A stretch of 64,000 nucleotides of DNA. Source: JABDII01 sp963815325 (lineage in GTDB: Bacteria > Gemmatimonadota > Gemmatimonadetes > Gemmatimonadales > GWC2-71-9). The stretch spans positions 372,001-436,000 of the forward strand of contig CAWFGG010000002.1 in NCBI GenBank assembly GCA_963815325.1, written 5' to 3'. A program made the translations under genes and the position numbers. Below are positions 45,166 to 55,700 of the stretch, one piece after another. The notes beneath the pieces were generated by a model. It made no database searches. It was not told the origin of the DNA and saw only the letters and a program-made list of their open reading frames with translations. Within the stretch, counting starts at the first letter, position 1; every line of letters begins with the position of its first letter.

Positions 45166-45627
45166 CTAGAAGGGGAGGTCGTCATCGTCCCCGTCGAGGG
45201 CCGCCGGAAAGTCATCGAACGACTCCTTGGGCGGTGACCCCGCTCCAACCGACGAGGCTACCGCCTCGCCCTGGTCGGAGCTCCGCCCGGAGAGCATGAT
45301 GAGTTCGCGCGCGTTGATCTCGGTGGTGTACCGGGTCTGCCCCTCCCGATCCTGCCAGGTGCGGTACTCGATACTGCCTTCCACGTAGACCTTGTCCCCC
45401 TTCTTCACGTACTTCTCCACGATGTCGGCCAAATTCGACCCGCGGTTGTTCCACAGCACCACCCGATGCCATTCGGTCTTCTCCTGCCGCTCGCCGGCCT
45501 TGTTGGTCCACTGGCGGCTGGTGGCGAGGGAAATGGTGGCGACCCGCGACCCGTTGGATGTGCTCCGCACCTCCGGATCCGCGCCGAGGTTGCCGATGAG
45601 GGTTGCTTTGTTGAGACTCCGGCTCAC
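45166..45627 (-). CDS. ssb: Single-stranded DNA-binding protein
   Basis: Coats single-stranded DNA and recruits partners. The 153 aa protein has an OB fold (NKATLIGNLGADPEVR, KTEWHRVVLWN, VYVEGSIEYRTWQDREGQTRYTTEI) over about 110 residues, a short glycine/serine-poor linker and the conserved acidic tip DDDDLPF. Start GTG 45627 has CTGGAGGT just upstream. Confidence 0.97.
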   Translation of the reverse strand: MSRSLNKATLIGNLGADPEVRSTSNGSRVATISLATSRQWTNKAGERQEKTEWHRVVLWNNRGSNLADIVEKYVKKGDKVYVEGSIEYRTWQDREGQTRYTTEINARELIMLSGRSSDQGEAVASSVGAGSPPKESFDDFPAALDGDDDDLPF

Positions 45628-45715
45628 GATGACCTCCAGGGCTGATTAGCAAGGATTGGGAACCGACCCGGAGAACGTACCGGGGCGCCTCGCATTCGCT
45701 AGCATCGAATATACG

Positions 45716-46189
45716 CTACTGCGGCCGTTCGGACGCACGCCCCGCCAACTGGAGCCTGAGGAGGATCGCGTCCTCGGTCGGTTTGCGATAATAGCTCGGC
45801 CGTGTGCCGGCGGCGCGAAAGCCATGCGCCCGGTACAGCGCCTGGGCTGCCCGGTTTGATCCCCGCACCTCGAGGAATACCTCCCGGACCCCGTCGGCGG
45901 CAAATGCCGCCAGCAGCTGTCGCAAGAGCGCGGTCGCGACCCCAGCGCGCCTCCAGTCGCGGTGCACGGCCAGATCCAGGATCTCGGCAACTTCCGCCAC
46001 GCCCCGCGCGATCGAGTAGGCCAGTACACGACCATCCTGCTCGGCCACCAGCCCCGTCACACCCGCGCTTGCGAGCACCGCCCGCACGCCGTCGCGCGGC
46101 CACGGATCGGTGAAGCTCTCCGCCTCGATGACCGCGATCTGATCGCTATCATCGATCCGCGCGCGGCGAATCTGCCAAGCGACGTCCAT
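45716..46189 (-). CDS. rimI: Ribosomal-protein-alanine N-acetyltransferase RimI-like
   Basis: GNAT acetyltransferase of 157 aa. The acetyl-CoA loop is WRRAGVATALL (Q/R-x-x-G-x-A), preceded by LAVHRDW, then LEVRGSNRAAQALYRAHGF and SYYRKPTEDAILLRL, all typical of RimI. ATG 46189 overlaps the end of tsaB by 41 bp. The tsaE-tsaB-rimI order is a widespread bacterial arrangement and supports the assignment. Confidence 0.9.
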   Translation of the reverse strand: MDVAWQIRRARIDDSDQIAVIEAESFTDPWPRDGVRAVLASAGVTGLVAEQDGRVLAYSIARGVAEVAEILDLAVHRDWRRAGVATALLRQLLAAFAADGVREVFLEVRGSNRAAQALYRAHGFRAAGTRPSYYRKPTEDAILLRLQLAGRASERPQ

Positions 46190-46868
46190 GCGCTTGCTCC
46201 CACTTGACCTGCGCTTCCGCGGGTCGGCCGTAGTCCGGTTCCCAGGCCCACACCTCGGCGTCGGGAATCCGACGGGCGCCACCTGAGGGAACCATGAGAT
46301 CCAGGAGTGCCGCAGCCCCTCCCTCTGGAACCGGCAGCACTTGATTTCCCGCCCATGCCTCGAACGCCTGGACGATCGAATTGGGAGCCTCCCCGATCAT
46401 CGTGTCAGGCACGGGAAAGGTATCCATGATGGTACCGGGTTGCCGTGCGGCGGCGGGGTACAGCGTGATCACGCGATCGGCCTCGAATCGATAGAGGCCG
46501 GCAAACACCTCACCACGGAGGGCGTCGGCAAACGCGAGGATCCCGTGGCCCGCGCCCGTGTGGGCGGCCCAGGCCATGGCCATGAGCGATGGAGCGGTCC
46601 AGAGCTCGATGCCACGCGACTCGACCAGTGCCTTGGCAACGGACGCTCCGATTCGCAGGCCGGTGAAGCTGCCCGGCCCGTCCCCGATCACGATGCCGGC
46701 CAGGTCCGCCAACCGTCCTCCGGCTTGCTTGAGCACTGCCTCGATCATCGGGACGAGTGCCGCGGCATGCTCTCGCGGCCTGGGCATGATATCCAGCGCC
46801 AGGACCTCCCCCGGGCGGCCCACCGCGACCGACCCGATACCCCAGGCCGAGTCGATGGCGAGCCACAT
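46149..46868 (-). CDS. tsaB: tRNA threonylcarbamoyladenosine biosynthesis protein TsaB
   Basis: Partner of TsaD in t6A37 tRNA modification. The 239 aa ASKHA-fold protein begins LAIDSAWGIGSVAVGRPGEV, has REHAAALVPMIEAVL and the signature GDGPGSFTGLRIGASVAKALV. ATG 46868 overlaps the tsaE stop (TGATG). TsaD is not in the window. Confidence 0.93.
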   Translation of the reverse strand: MWLAIDSAWGIGSVAVGRPGEVLALDIMPRPREHAAALVPMIEAVLKQAGGRLADLAGIVIGDGPGSFTGLRIGASVAKALVESRGIELWTAPSLMAMAWAAHTGAGHGILAFADALRGEVFAGLYRFEADRVITLYPAAARQPGTIMDTFPVPDTMIGEAPNSIVQAFEAWAGNQVLPVPEGGAAALLDLMVPSGGARRIPDAEVWAWEPDYGRPAEAQVKWEQAHGRRLADSPRADR

Positions 46869-47278
46869 CAGAGCGCCTCCACGCCGCGCTGCTCCGGGTC
46901 GGCAAGATGGTGCAACCGGAATCGGGCGGTTGCCGGAGGCACCCAGTCCTGGGCGCGTTCCGGCCACTCGATCAGGATGGCGTCGCCGTCGCGCATCATC
47001 CCTTCCCAATCGAGGTCACGTGCCTCCTCGGGAGCCTCGAGCCGATAGCAATCGACGTGAAAGACCGGACCGCGCCGCCCATGATAGCGGTGCACCAAGG
47101 CGTAGGTCGGGCTCGTCGCGCGCCTGGTCACTCCGAGCCCACGGGCGATGGCGTTGATGAACGTCGTCTTCCCTGCCCCGAGTTCGCCTTCGAACAGCAG
47201 CACGGCCCCGGGAGGGAGGCTCTGTCCCAGGCGCTCGCCTTCCTCCGTCAGCTCGGCCTCGGTCAGGTTCCGGATCAT
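46868..47278 (-). CDS. tsaE: tRNA threonylcarbamoyladenosine biosynthesis ATPase TsaE
   Basis: P-loop ATPase required for the TsaBD cycle in t6A synthesis. The 136 aa protein has Walker A GELGAGKTT at 31-39, TSPTYALVHRY, VFHVDCYRLE and IEWPERA. It overlaps uvrB upstream (ATGA) and tsaB downstream (TGATG). Confidence 0.95.
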   Translation of the reverse strand: MIRNLTEAELTEEGERLGQSLPPGAVLLFEGELGAGKTTFINAIARGLGVTRRATSPTYALVHRYHGRRGPVFHVDCYRLEAPEEARDLDWEGMMRDGDAILIEWPERAQDWVPPATARFRLHHLADPEQRGVEAL

Positions 47279-49314
47279 GCGCGCCGCCGGCGGCGCGGTT
47301 GCTGCTCACGCCGCACTTGAGGGGCATCGACGGCTTTCAGGTCGTTGATCTGATCCCGCAGCAACGCGGCCACCTCGAATTCGAGATTGGCGGCGGCCTC
47401 TTTCATCTGAAGTTCGAGGGCCACGATGGCGTCCTTGCGTCGTGCCGGATCGTGCAGGTCCGCCGGAACTTCGGGCTCGGCCTTGGGTTTCCGTTCCGCT
47501 CGGGCATCGGCCACGCGGGTCGAGAGCCGCACTTGTTCGACGGATTTGATGATGGACTTCGGGGTGAGACCGTGCTCGAGATTGTGCGCCGCCTGAATCC
47601 GGCGGCGGCGGTCCATCTCCGCGATGGCGCGCTCCATCGACCCGGTCATGCGGTCGGCATAGAGGATGGCCGACCCATGCTCGTTCCTCGCTGCGCGGCC
47701 GACCGTCTGAATCAGCGACCGATCGGAACGCAAAAATCCTTCTTGATCGGCGTCGAGAATCGCCACCAGAGATACTTCCGGCAGGTCCAGTCCCTCGCGC
47801 AGCAAGTTGATGCCGACCAGCACATCGAAGTCGCCCAACCGGAGGCCCCGGAGAATCTCCATCCGCTCAATGGCGTCGATATCGGAGTGGAGGTACCGCA
47901 CGCGAACGCCGGTTTGCTGGAGGTAGTCCGTGAGATCCTCCGCCATGCGCTTGGTCAATGTGGTCACCAGGACCCGCTCCCGCCGGGCCGTGCGGGCGCG
48001 GATTTCGTGCAGGAGATCGTCCACCTGGCCCTTCACCGGACGCACCTCGACTTCCGGATCGAGCAATCCGGTGGGCCGGATGATCTGTTCGACCACGACA
48101 CCACCCGCGAGCGTGAACTCCCGCTCGCCGGGCGTGGCCGACACGTTGATCATCTGGGGAACCAGCTCCATGAACTCCTCGAAACGGAGCGGCCGGTTGT
48201 CGAGCGCGGAGGGAAGCCGGAAGCCGTACTCGACCAGCGTCAGCTTGCGCGCCCGGTCGCCGTTGTACATGCCCCCGATTTGAGGCAGCGAGACGTGCGA
48301 TTCATCCACAACGACCAGATAGTCGGGCGGAAAGTAATCGAGCAGACAGGCCGGACGTTCCCCTTCCTGCCGCCCGCTCAGGTGCCGCGAGTAGTTCTCG
48401 ACGCCGGCGCACGTCCCCACCTCGAGCAGCATTTCGATGTCGAACTGGGTTCGGGACTCGAGCCGCTGTGCCTCGAGCAGCTTACCCGCGGTACGGAGGT
48501 CACGGAGGCGGTCGGCCAATTCCGCACGGATTCGTACCACGCCGCGCTCGATGGTTTCGCGTTGAGTCACGAAGTGGGTCGCGGGGTAGATGGCGCACCG
48601 CTCGAGATCGGCGACCGTGGCCCCGGTGAGCGGGTGGATCTTGGCGATCCGTTCGACGTCATCGCCCCAGAGCTCAATTCGGACGGCCTGCTCTTCGTAC
48701 GCTGGGTAGACTTCCACCGTGTCGCCCCGAACCCGGAAGTGTCCCGGCTCGAATGCGGCGTCGTTCCGGCGATAGTGAATGTCGACGAGGTCGGAGAGGA
48801 TTGCGTCGCGGCCGCGGGTCTCGCCGCGCGCCACCGTCACCATCGACTTGCGATACTCGACCGGGTCGCCCAATCCATAGATGGCACTGACCGACGCGAC
48901 GATGACCACGTCGTCCCGTTCCATCAGGCTCGACGTTGCCCGGAGCCGGAGCCGCTCGATGTCTTCATTGATGGAAGCATCCTTCTCGATATAGACGTCC
49001 GTGGCCGGGACGTAGGCTTCCGGCTGGTAGTAGTCGTAATAGGAGACGAAATACTCCACCGCGTTCCGTGGCAGGAACTGCCGGAACTCGCCGTACAGCT
49101 GGGCCGCCAGCGTCTTATTGTGGGACATGACCAGCGTCGGTTTGCCGATCGCCGCGATGACGTGCGCCAGGGTCATGGTCTTGCCGGACCCGGTCACACC
49201 GAGGAGCGTCTGATAGCGATCGCCCCGGTGAAGGCCCGCCACGAGCTCCTCGATGGCGTTCGGCTGATCGCCGGCCGGTTCGAACGGCGCCTCGACCTCG
49301 AAGCGAGGGCTCAC
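47275..49314 (-). CDS. uvrB: Excinuclease ABC subunit B
   Basis: Damage-verification helicase of nucleotide excision repair. In 679 aa it has Walker A GVTGSGKT (39-46), the beta-hairpin region YYDYYQPEAYVPATD, helicase motifs such as VVDESHV and SVRYLHSDIDAIERMEI-like RYLHSDID, and the C-terminal UVR motif (LELQMKEAAANLEFEVAALLRD), then an Arg-rich tail. Start GTG 49314 overlaps the EVE gene stop (GTGA). Confidence 0.97.
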   Translation of the reverse strand: MSPRFEVEAPFEPAGDQPNAIEELVAGLHRGDRYQTLLGVTGSGKTMTLAHVIAAIGKPTLVMSHNKTLAAQLYGEFRQFLPRNAVEYFVSYYDYYQPEAYVPATDVYIEKDASINEDIERLRLRATSSLMERDDVVIVASVSAIYGLGDPVEYRKSMVTVARGETRGRDAILSDLVDIHYRRNDAAFEPGHFRVRGDTVEVYPAYEEQAVRIELWGDDVERIAKIHPLTGATVADLERCAIYPATHFVTQRETIERGVVRIRAELADRLRDLRTAGKLLEAQRLESRTQFDIEMLLEVGTCAGVENYSRHLSGRQEGERPACLLDYFPPDYLVVVDESHVSLPQIGGMYNGDRARKLTLVEYGFRLPSALDNRPLRFEEFMELVPQMINVSATPGEREFTLAGGVVVEQIIRPTGLLDPEVEVRPVKGQVDDLLHEIRARTARRERVLVTTLTKRMAEDLTDYLQQTGVRVRYLHSDIDAIERMEILRGLRLGDFDVLVGINLLREGLDLPEVSLVAILDADQEGFLRSDRSLIQTVGRAARNEHGSAILYADRMTGSMERAIAEMDRRRRIQAAHNLEHGLTPKSIIKSVEQVRLSTRVADARAERKPKAEPEVPADLHDPARRKDAIVALELQMKEAAANLEFEVAALLRDQINDLKAVDAPQVRREQQPRRRRRA

Positions 49315-49718
49315 TCGCCCGCCATTTTGAGCAGCTGCTTCCACTGGCTCGTCGTGGCCGGCACCACGGAGAGCCGTCCCATTCTGACGAGGGCCAAGTC
49401 TGCGAAGGACTTCTCCGCCTTGATCAGAGCCAGGGAAACAGAGCGACGGAGAGGACCTGACGCCTTGAGATCCACGACCACCAGCGCCGGGTCGTCTGCG
49501 CCGGGGTCCGGATACGGATCGGTGCTGATCCGGGCCTTGCCGACGAGGGCCTTCTCCTTGCCGGTGTGGTAGATCAGGACATCGTCACCCCGGCGCATCG
49601 ACCGGATGTGCTTGAGTGCCAGCGGGTTCTTGACCCCATCCCATCTGGTTGTCCCGTCTCGCTCCAAGTTCGCGTAGCCATAGCTGGATGGCTCGGTCTT
49701 GAGAATCCAATACGCCAT
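49311..49718 (-). CDS. EVE domain-containing protein
   Basis: Small 135 aa EVE/PUA-fold protein, a family that reads modified bases in nucleic acid. It has the usual opening AYWILKTEPSSYGY, then WDGVKNPLALKHI, DDVLIYHTGKEKALVGKARI and a C-terminal SQWKQLLKMAG. It directly precedes uvrB with GTGA overlap, hinting at a DNA-related role. ATG 49718 is used; an upstream start at 49745 is possible. Confidence 0.9.
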   Translation of the reverse strand: MAYWILKTEPSSYGYANLERDGTTRWDGVKNPLALKHIRSMRRGDDVLIYHTGKEKALVGKARISTDPYPDPGADDPALVVVDLKASGPLRRSVSLALIKAEKSFADLALVRMGRLSVVPATTSQWKQLLKMAGE

Positions 49719-49832
49719 TGGGGGTTCCCCTGGTTGTGGTACCAACTCTCCCGGCGTCGGGCGGGCCGCGCACGGGCATTGGTTCGAAAGTACTCCGGAG
49801 GGGAAGCGGGCGCTCGGACCCCGCGGTGGGTC

Positions 49833-51995
49833 CTAGTTGGGGGAGGGAGCCTCTCGGCGCTCGACGTCGGTGACCCCTTTCACCTTCCGCACGGCCTTCA
49901 GCACCTTGCCGAGGTGGGGCAGGTTGTCGACCTCGACGAAGATGGTCCCGAAGACCGTTCCGTCCTTGGTATGGATGTCAGCCGATTGGATGTTGGTGCC
50001 CGTCTGACTGATGGCCTGCATGATGTCGGCGTAGAGGCCACGCCGGTCTTCCCCCGCCAGGGCCAGCCGCACCGCAAAGGCCTCACCTTCGACCTCCTGC
50101 CAGTCGATCTCGACGCGGCGGTCGGTCGTCGAGAGAGTGAGCAGGTTGGGACAATCGGCCCGGTGGATGGATATCCCGCGCCCTTGAGTCACGTACCCGA
50201 CGACCGGATCGCCCGGCACAGGCTGACAGCATTGGGCGTAGCGCACCATCAGGCCGTCGACTCCTTGGATTCGGATGCCGCGGCCGAGCCGGATACGGTC
50301 GATCACCCGGCCGAACATGGTCGGCTTGGGTTCCTTGACCGCCTCGCTCGGCAGATCCGGGAACAGCGCCCGAATCAATTGGCCGATCGGGACGTCCCCC
50401 CGCCCCACCGCCACTTCGAGTTGCTTCCCGTTGGCGAGGCCGAGTCCCTCGGCCGCTTCATCCATCCGGTCCGCGTTCCGGGGCGAGAGCCGTCGGCGGC
50501 GCAGCTCACGAGCGATGATCTCGCGGCCAAGATCGTGGCTGACCGACTCCTCCTCCTGCCGGATCCACGCGCGGATTTTGTGACGGGCGCGGGCGGTGTG
50601 CACGTGGCTCAGCCAATCGCGGCTGGGCCGGGCACTCTGCGAGGTGAGGATCTCGACCGTTTCCCCGTTGCGGAGCTCGCGGTGCAGCGGGGCGATCCGC
50701 CCGTTGATTTTGGCGCCCTGGCACCGGAGACCCACCTCGGTGTGAACGTGGAACGCGAAGTCGATGGGGGTCGCCCCCTTGGGGAGCCGCTTCACGTCAC
50801 CTTCGGGCGTAAACACGAAGATCTCGTCCTGATACAGGTCGACCTTGAGGAATTCGAGAAACTCCTCGGGCCCCTGGGCATCCTGCTGAAGCTCCAGCAG
50901 CTGCCGGAACCATCCGAGGGCGTGATCCAACTCGTCGCGGTCGCCCGTCTCCTTGTACACCCAGTGGGCGGCGATGCCGTATTCCGCCGTCCGGTGCATG
51001 TCCTCCGTCCGGATCTGCACCTCGAACAGCTGCCCTCCCGGCCCGAAGATGGTGGTGTGCAGCGACTGGTAGGCGTTGGACTTGGGGCTTGCGATGTAGT
51101 CCTTGATCCGCTCCTGAATCGGGGTCCAGGTGTGGTGGATGATCCCGAGCACGTGATAGCAATCGGGGACCGTCCTGACCAACACCCGCAACGCCGTGAG
51201 ATCGTAGATTTCGTCGAACGGCTTGTTGCGGCGGGTGATCTTTTGGTGGATCGACCACAGATGCTTCGACCGGCCGGTGATTTCGAACCCCTCGATTCCG
51301 GCCCGTTCGAGTTCCCGCTCGAGCGGCTCCTTCAGACGCTTGATCGCGTCATCCCGTTCCGCCTGGCTCTCGGCGAGTTGGGCACTGAGTTTGTTGTAGT
51401 CCTCGGTCTCCAGGAACTTGAAGGCGAGATCTTCGAGTTCGGCCTTGACCCCTGCCATCCCAAACCGGTGTGCCAGCGGGGCGTAGATTTCGCGTGTTTC
51501 GGTGGCGATGCGTTCCTGTTGCTCGCGGGACAGGAATTCCAGGGTGCGCATGTTGTGCAGGCGATCGGCGAGCTTGATGATGATGACCCGCGCATCTTTG
51601 GCGATGGACAACAGAAACTTGCGGTAGTTTTCGACCTGTTCCTCGGTCGTCGACCGGAATGTCAGATGGGAGATCTTGGTGAGACCATCGACGATCGCGG
51701 TGACCTCCGGGCCGAACTCCTTGGCGATGTCTTCGAGGTGGACGTTGGAATCCTCGACGACGTCATGGAGCAGTGCTGCCGCGATCGAGGTGGAGTCGAG
51801 GAGTTGGTCGGCCAGGATCATCGCCACCGCGATGCTGTGCGAGATGAAGTCCTCGCCTGACATCCGTTTCTGGCCGCGGTGGGCGGACGCGCTGAACGCC
51901 CAGGCCCGCTGGATGAGGTCCAAATCCAGCCGGTCGGCGTGGCGCTTGAGCACGCTCTGGAATGCCGGAGTCAGGTCGGTAAGGGTTCCCGTCAC
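49833..51995 (-). CDS. Bifunctional (p)ppGpp synthetase/hydrolase Rel
   Basis: Stringent-response enzyme of 720 aa. The N-terminal HD hydrolase domain keeps its metal residues (HRGQKRMSGEDFISHS, LLHDVVED), and the synthetase domain has DLTALRVLV and PKSNAYQSLHTTIFGP, so both activities look intact. TGS (FVFTPEGDVKRLPKGATPIDFAFHVHTEVG), helical/zinc-finger (YAQCCQPVPGDPVVGYVTQGRGISIHRADC) and C-terminal ACT domains follow. Start GTG 51995 overlaps the radC stop (GTGA). Confidence 0.95.
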   Translation of the reverse strand: MTGTLTDLTPAFQSVLKRHADRLDLDLIQRAWAFSASAHRGQKRMSGEDFISHSIAVAMILADQLLDSTSIAAALLHDVVEDSNVHLEDIAKEFGPEVTAIVDGLTKISHLTFRSTTEEQVENYRKFLLSIAKDARVIIIKLADRLHNMRTLEFLSREQQERIATETREIYAPLAHRFGMAGVKAELEDLAFKFLETEDYNKLSAQLAESQAERDDAIKRLKEPLERELERAGIEGFEITGRSKHLWSIHQKITRRNKPFDEIYDLTALRVLVRTVPDCYHVLGIIHHTWTPIQERIKDYIASPKSNAYQSLHTTIFGPGGQLFEVQIRTEDMHRTAEYGIAAHWVYKETGDRDELDHALGWFRQLLELQQDAQGPEEFLEFLKVDLYQDEIFVFTPEGDVKRLPKGATPIDFAFHVHTEVGLRCQGAKINGRIAPLHRELRNGETVEILTSQSARPSRDWLSHVHTARARHKIRAWIRQEEESVSHDLGREIIARELRRRRLSPRNADRMDEAAEGLGLANGKQLEVAVGRGDVPIGQLIRALFPDLPSEAVKEPKPTMFGRVIDRIRLGRGIRIQGVDGLMVRYAQCCQPVPGDPVVGYVTQGRGISIHRADCPNLLTLSTTDRRVEIDWQEVEGEAFAVRLALAGEDRRGLYADIMQAISQTGTNIQSADIHTKDGTVFGTIFVEVDNLPHLGKVLKAVRKVKGVTDVERREAPSPN

Positions 51996-52675
51996 AGTAG
52001 TCCCATGGTGGCAAGGCTCACGAACCGGTCGCCGGCGATGATGACGTGATCGTAGACCGGAACATCGAGGAGACGCCCGGCCGCCACCAACTGCCGGGTG
52101 ACCGACTGATCCTCGAGTGAGGGTGTCGGGTCTCCGCTCGGATGATTGTGCACCACGATGATCCCGGCCGCTGCCTCCACGATCGCCGCCCGGAAGACCT
52201 CCCGCGGGTGCACCAGCGAACTGTTCAACAAACCCCGGGTGATGAGGACGTCCCGCACGATCTGGCTCTGGCTGTCCAGCGCCAGGACATGGAACTCCTC
52301 GACTTCGAGGTCCCGGAGCCTCGGGGCCAGCAACTGGGCCACGTCTTCCGGCGCCCGAACCTGGAGAACGGGAGGGCGCGCTTCGCGAGCATACCGTGCC
52401 CCCAACTCCAGAGCGACCCGCACGCGCGCCGCTTTGGTGGGACCCACCCCGGGCACGGCGAGCCATTCAGAGCGCACCCGACCGGCGAGCCGGCGGAGCG
52501 ACCCGTCACCCAGGCGGAGGAGATCCCGAGCCACCTCGAGTGCGCTGGACCCCCGAGCCCCTGTACCTACAAGGATGGCAAGAAGTTCGGTGGCCGTCAA
52601 CGCAGACGCCCCATGGGCCCAGAGGCGTTCTCGGGGACGGTCGTCGGAGGGAAGGTCGGCGAGAGGAAGAGCCAC
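51992..52675 (-). CDS. radC: RadC family JAB-domain protein
   Basis: A 227 aa protein with an N-terminal helix-hairpin-helix region (LAVPGVGPTKAARVRVALELG) and a C-terminal JAMM/MPN-like metal domain with HNHPSGDPTPS, FHVLALDSQ and DHVIIAGDR. RadC's biochemical role is unsettled despite its name. It lies about 70 bp after the corrected secA stop and overlaps rel. Confidence 0.93.
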   Translation of the reverse strand: MALPLADLPSDDRPRERLWAHGASALTATELLAILVGTGARGSSALEVARDLLRLGDGSLRRLAGRVRSEWLAVPGVGPTKAARVRVALELGARYAREARPPVLQVRAPEDVAQLLAPRLRDLEVEEFHVLALDSQSQIVRDVLITRGLLNSSLVHPREVFRAAIVEAAAGIIVVHNHPSGDPTPSLEDQSVTRQLVAAGRLLDVPVYDHVIIAGDRFVSLATMGLL

Positions 52676-52744
52676 CCGCCAATGTGGGGCCGGCGTGGTG
52701 GCTCACCCACCCAAACGGGCGCCGACCGGCGCCGGATTACGCCG

Positions 52745-55700
52745 CTAGCGCGCGGCGCCGTGGCATTTCTTGTACTTCTTGCCGGATCCGCAGGGACAGG
52801 GCTCGTTCCGGCCGACCTCCGGTACCGTCCCGGTGGCCAAGGGGCCGGCAAGCACCTGCGGCTTGGGACTTCCCGCCCCCCCGGCAGCGCCACCTTCCTG
52901 CCGTCCCGCCGCCGGGAGTCGGGGGGCGCCGATGCCGCGCCAGGAAACAGGTCGTCGGAGGCGCTGGTTCGGGTCGGCCTCGGGACCGGCGCCTGGGCCT
53001 GGCGCGGCGAGGGGGGTGGGGCGGTGACTTGGATCTTCAGGAAGCGCTCCGTGAAGGTCGAGTGCACGTCGCGCATGAGATCCTCGAACATGTCGAACGC
53101 TTCCCGCTTGTACTCGACCAACGGATCGCGCTGGCCGTAGGCCCGGTACTGGATGGCGTTCCGCAGCTGGTCGAGGTCGTACAGGTGGTCTTTCCATTTT
53201 TCGTCCAGCACCGACAACATGACTTGGGAGAGGATCTGGAGGTCGGCGTCAGTCGCCCCCATGGTCTCCCCGAATTCGTTGAGGTAGGAGAGCTTGCGCT
53301 GGAACGCCTGCTCGCCTTCCTCCTGCACCGCCTCGACGATCTGCTCGATATCCGGGGTCCGGTCGGCATCGACCACGGCATCGACCGGGAGGAGGTACTG
53401 CAGCGTCATGGCATCGTGGAGTCCGCCGCGATCATATTCTTCGCGCCTCGTGGCCGCTGCCAAATATCCGAGGACGCTCTGCTCGAGCGCCGCCTGGATC
53501 ATCCGGCGGGCTTCCGCTTTGAGCTCTTCCCCACGCTCGAGCGCCCCGAGCCGGAGCGCGTAGATCACTTCCCGCTGCTGGTTCATCACGTCGTCGTATT
53601 CGAGCAGCCGTTTCCGCGTCTGGAAGTTCTGCAGCTCGACGCGTTTCTGGGCCTGCTCGATTGATCGCGTGACCAACCGTCCGGTGATCACCTCGCCTTC
53701 CTCCACCCCGCTCTTGTCCATCCAGCCCGCGATCCGATCCGAAATGAACAGACGCATCAGGTCGTCTTCGAGCGAGAGGAAGAACACGGTGGCGCCGGGA
53801 TCGCCCTGCCGAGCGGAACGGCCCCGCAGCTGACGATCGATGCGGCGCGACTCGTGACGCTCGGTTCCGATGATCTGGAGCCCGGCTTCCTCGGCCGTGA
53901 GGTCCAGATCGGCGCCCAACTTAATGTCGGTGCCCCGCCCGGCCATGTTGGTCGCAATCGTCACCGAGTTCTTCTGACCGGCGTTCGCGACGATTTCCGC
54001 CTCACGTTGGTGATACTTGGCGTTCAGCACTTCGTGGCGGATCCCACGCCGCTTGAGCTGCCGGCTCAAGGTCTCCGACACATCCACATTCACCGTGCCG
54101 ATCAGAATAGGCAGCCCCTGCTCGTGGAGCCGCTCGGTCTCGTCGATGATGGCGTTGTTCTTCTCCCGCCGGGTCTTGTAAATGCGATCGGGCTGGTCCA
54201 GCCGCCGCACCGGACGATGGGTTGGAATGACCATGACATCCAGCCCGTAGATGGAGTAGAACTCGGTCTCCTCCGTCTCCGCGGTGCCGGTCATGCCAGC
54301 CAACTTCTCGTACATGCGGAAGTAGTTCTGGATCGTGACGGTGGCGAGCGTCTGGGTCTCACCCTTGACCTGGACGTTTTCCTTGGCCTCCACCGCCTGA
54401 TGCAGACCGTCCGCCCAGCGCCGGCCTACCATGACCCGGCCGGTGAACTCGTCCACGATGACCACCTGACCGTCTTGGACCAGGTAGTCGACGTCCTTTT
54501 CGTACAAGGCGTGGGCCTGGAGCAGCTTGTGGATGGTATGGAGCTTCTCGCTCTTGACGGCGTACGCCGCCTCGACCTGCTGCCGCGCCCTTCGCTGCTC
54601 CTCCGGCGAGAGCTCCGGATCGCCCTCGATAGCGTGAATGGCCTCGGAGATGTCGGGTACCAGAAAGAGCGCCGGGTCGTCCGGGGAGAGCGTCTCGGCC
54701 CCGCGGTCGGTCAGGTGCACCGAATGGCCCTTCTCATCCAGCACGAAGTAGAGGATGTCCTCGAGGTCGCGCATCCGCTGCTGGCGGGCGGGGAGCTTGC
54801 GATCGCCAATGGCCTCGAGTTCCATCTTCTGAACCAGCTGTTTCACGCCCGTCTCGTTCAGCTTCTTGAGCAACCGCTTGTTCTTGGGCATCCCCAACTG
54901 GGCCTGATACAACTTGAGCGCCGCATCCTGCCGGGTCTCCTCGTCAGTCAGCAACTTCTCGCCCTCAGCCAGGAGACCGTTGACCACTGCGGTTTGCTTC
55001 CGGACCAGCTCCGCCACCTGGCGATTGTAAATCCCGAAGTTTTCGCTCTCTTCATGGCCGACCGGGCCGGAGATGATGAGCGGGGTCCGGGCCTCGTCGA
55101 TCAGGATCGAGTCGACTTCGTCGATGATGGCGTAGATGTACTCACGCTGGACCCGCTGGTCGGTCCGATAGACCATGTTGTCCCGCAGATAGTCGAACCC
55201 GAATTCGTTGTTGGTCCCGTACGTCACGTCGCACAAATAGGCCGCACGCCGTTCCGGGGACGACGGCTCGGTATCGTCGAGGCAGCCAACACTCAGGCCA
55301 AGGTATGTGTAGAGATGCCCCATCCACTGGGAGTCGCGGCGGGCCAGGTAGTTGTTGACGGTAATGAGGTGCACTCCGCGCCCGGTCAACGCATTCAGAT
55401 AGATGGGAAGCGTGGCCACGAGTGTCTTGCCTTCACCCGTTGCCATTTCCGCGATCTTGCCTCGATGGAGCACGATCCCGCCGATGAGCTGCACATCGTA
55501 GGGGACCATATCCCACGTCATCTCGCGACCGGTAACCGTCAGCGTCGTGCCGAGTAGGCGCCGGCAGGCCTCCCGAACTGTTGCGAACGCCTCGGGAAGA
55601 AGCTCCGACAAACCTGCCGCCAGCTGCTTCTTGTAGGTCGTCTCGACCGATTGGGCTTCCTGCTCCAGGCGGTCCCGCTCATCGGGGTCCGGACAATCGT

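Noticed and set aside
47299..49572. 757-codon open frame on the plus strand
   Set aside because: It lies opposite uvrB, whose motifs are intact. Long antisense frames are expected in this GC-rich codon usage, and the translation has no recognisable domain.
49566..51860. 764-codon open frame on the plus strand
   Set aside because: Antisense shadow of rel; leucine/arginine/proline-rich without domain pattern.
52597..52744. Extension of SecA past its zinc tail
   Set aside because: The residues are non-conserved and overlap radC. The true tail is in the neighbouring frame after the G7 run.
53854..55557. 567-codon open frame on the plus strand
   Set aside because: Antisense shadow of secA.
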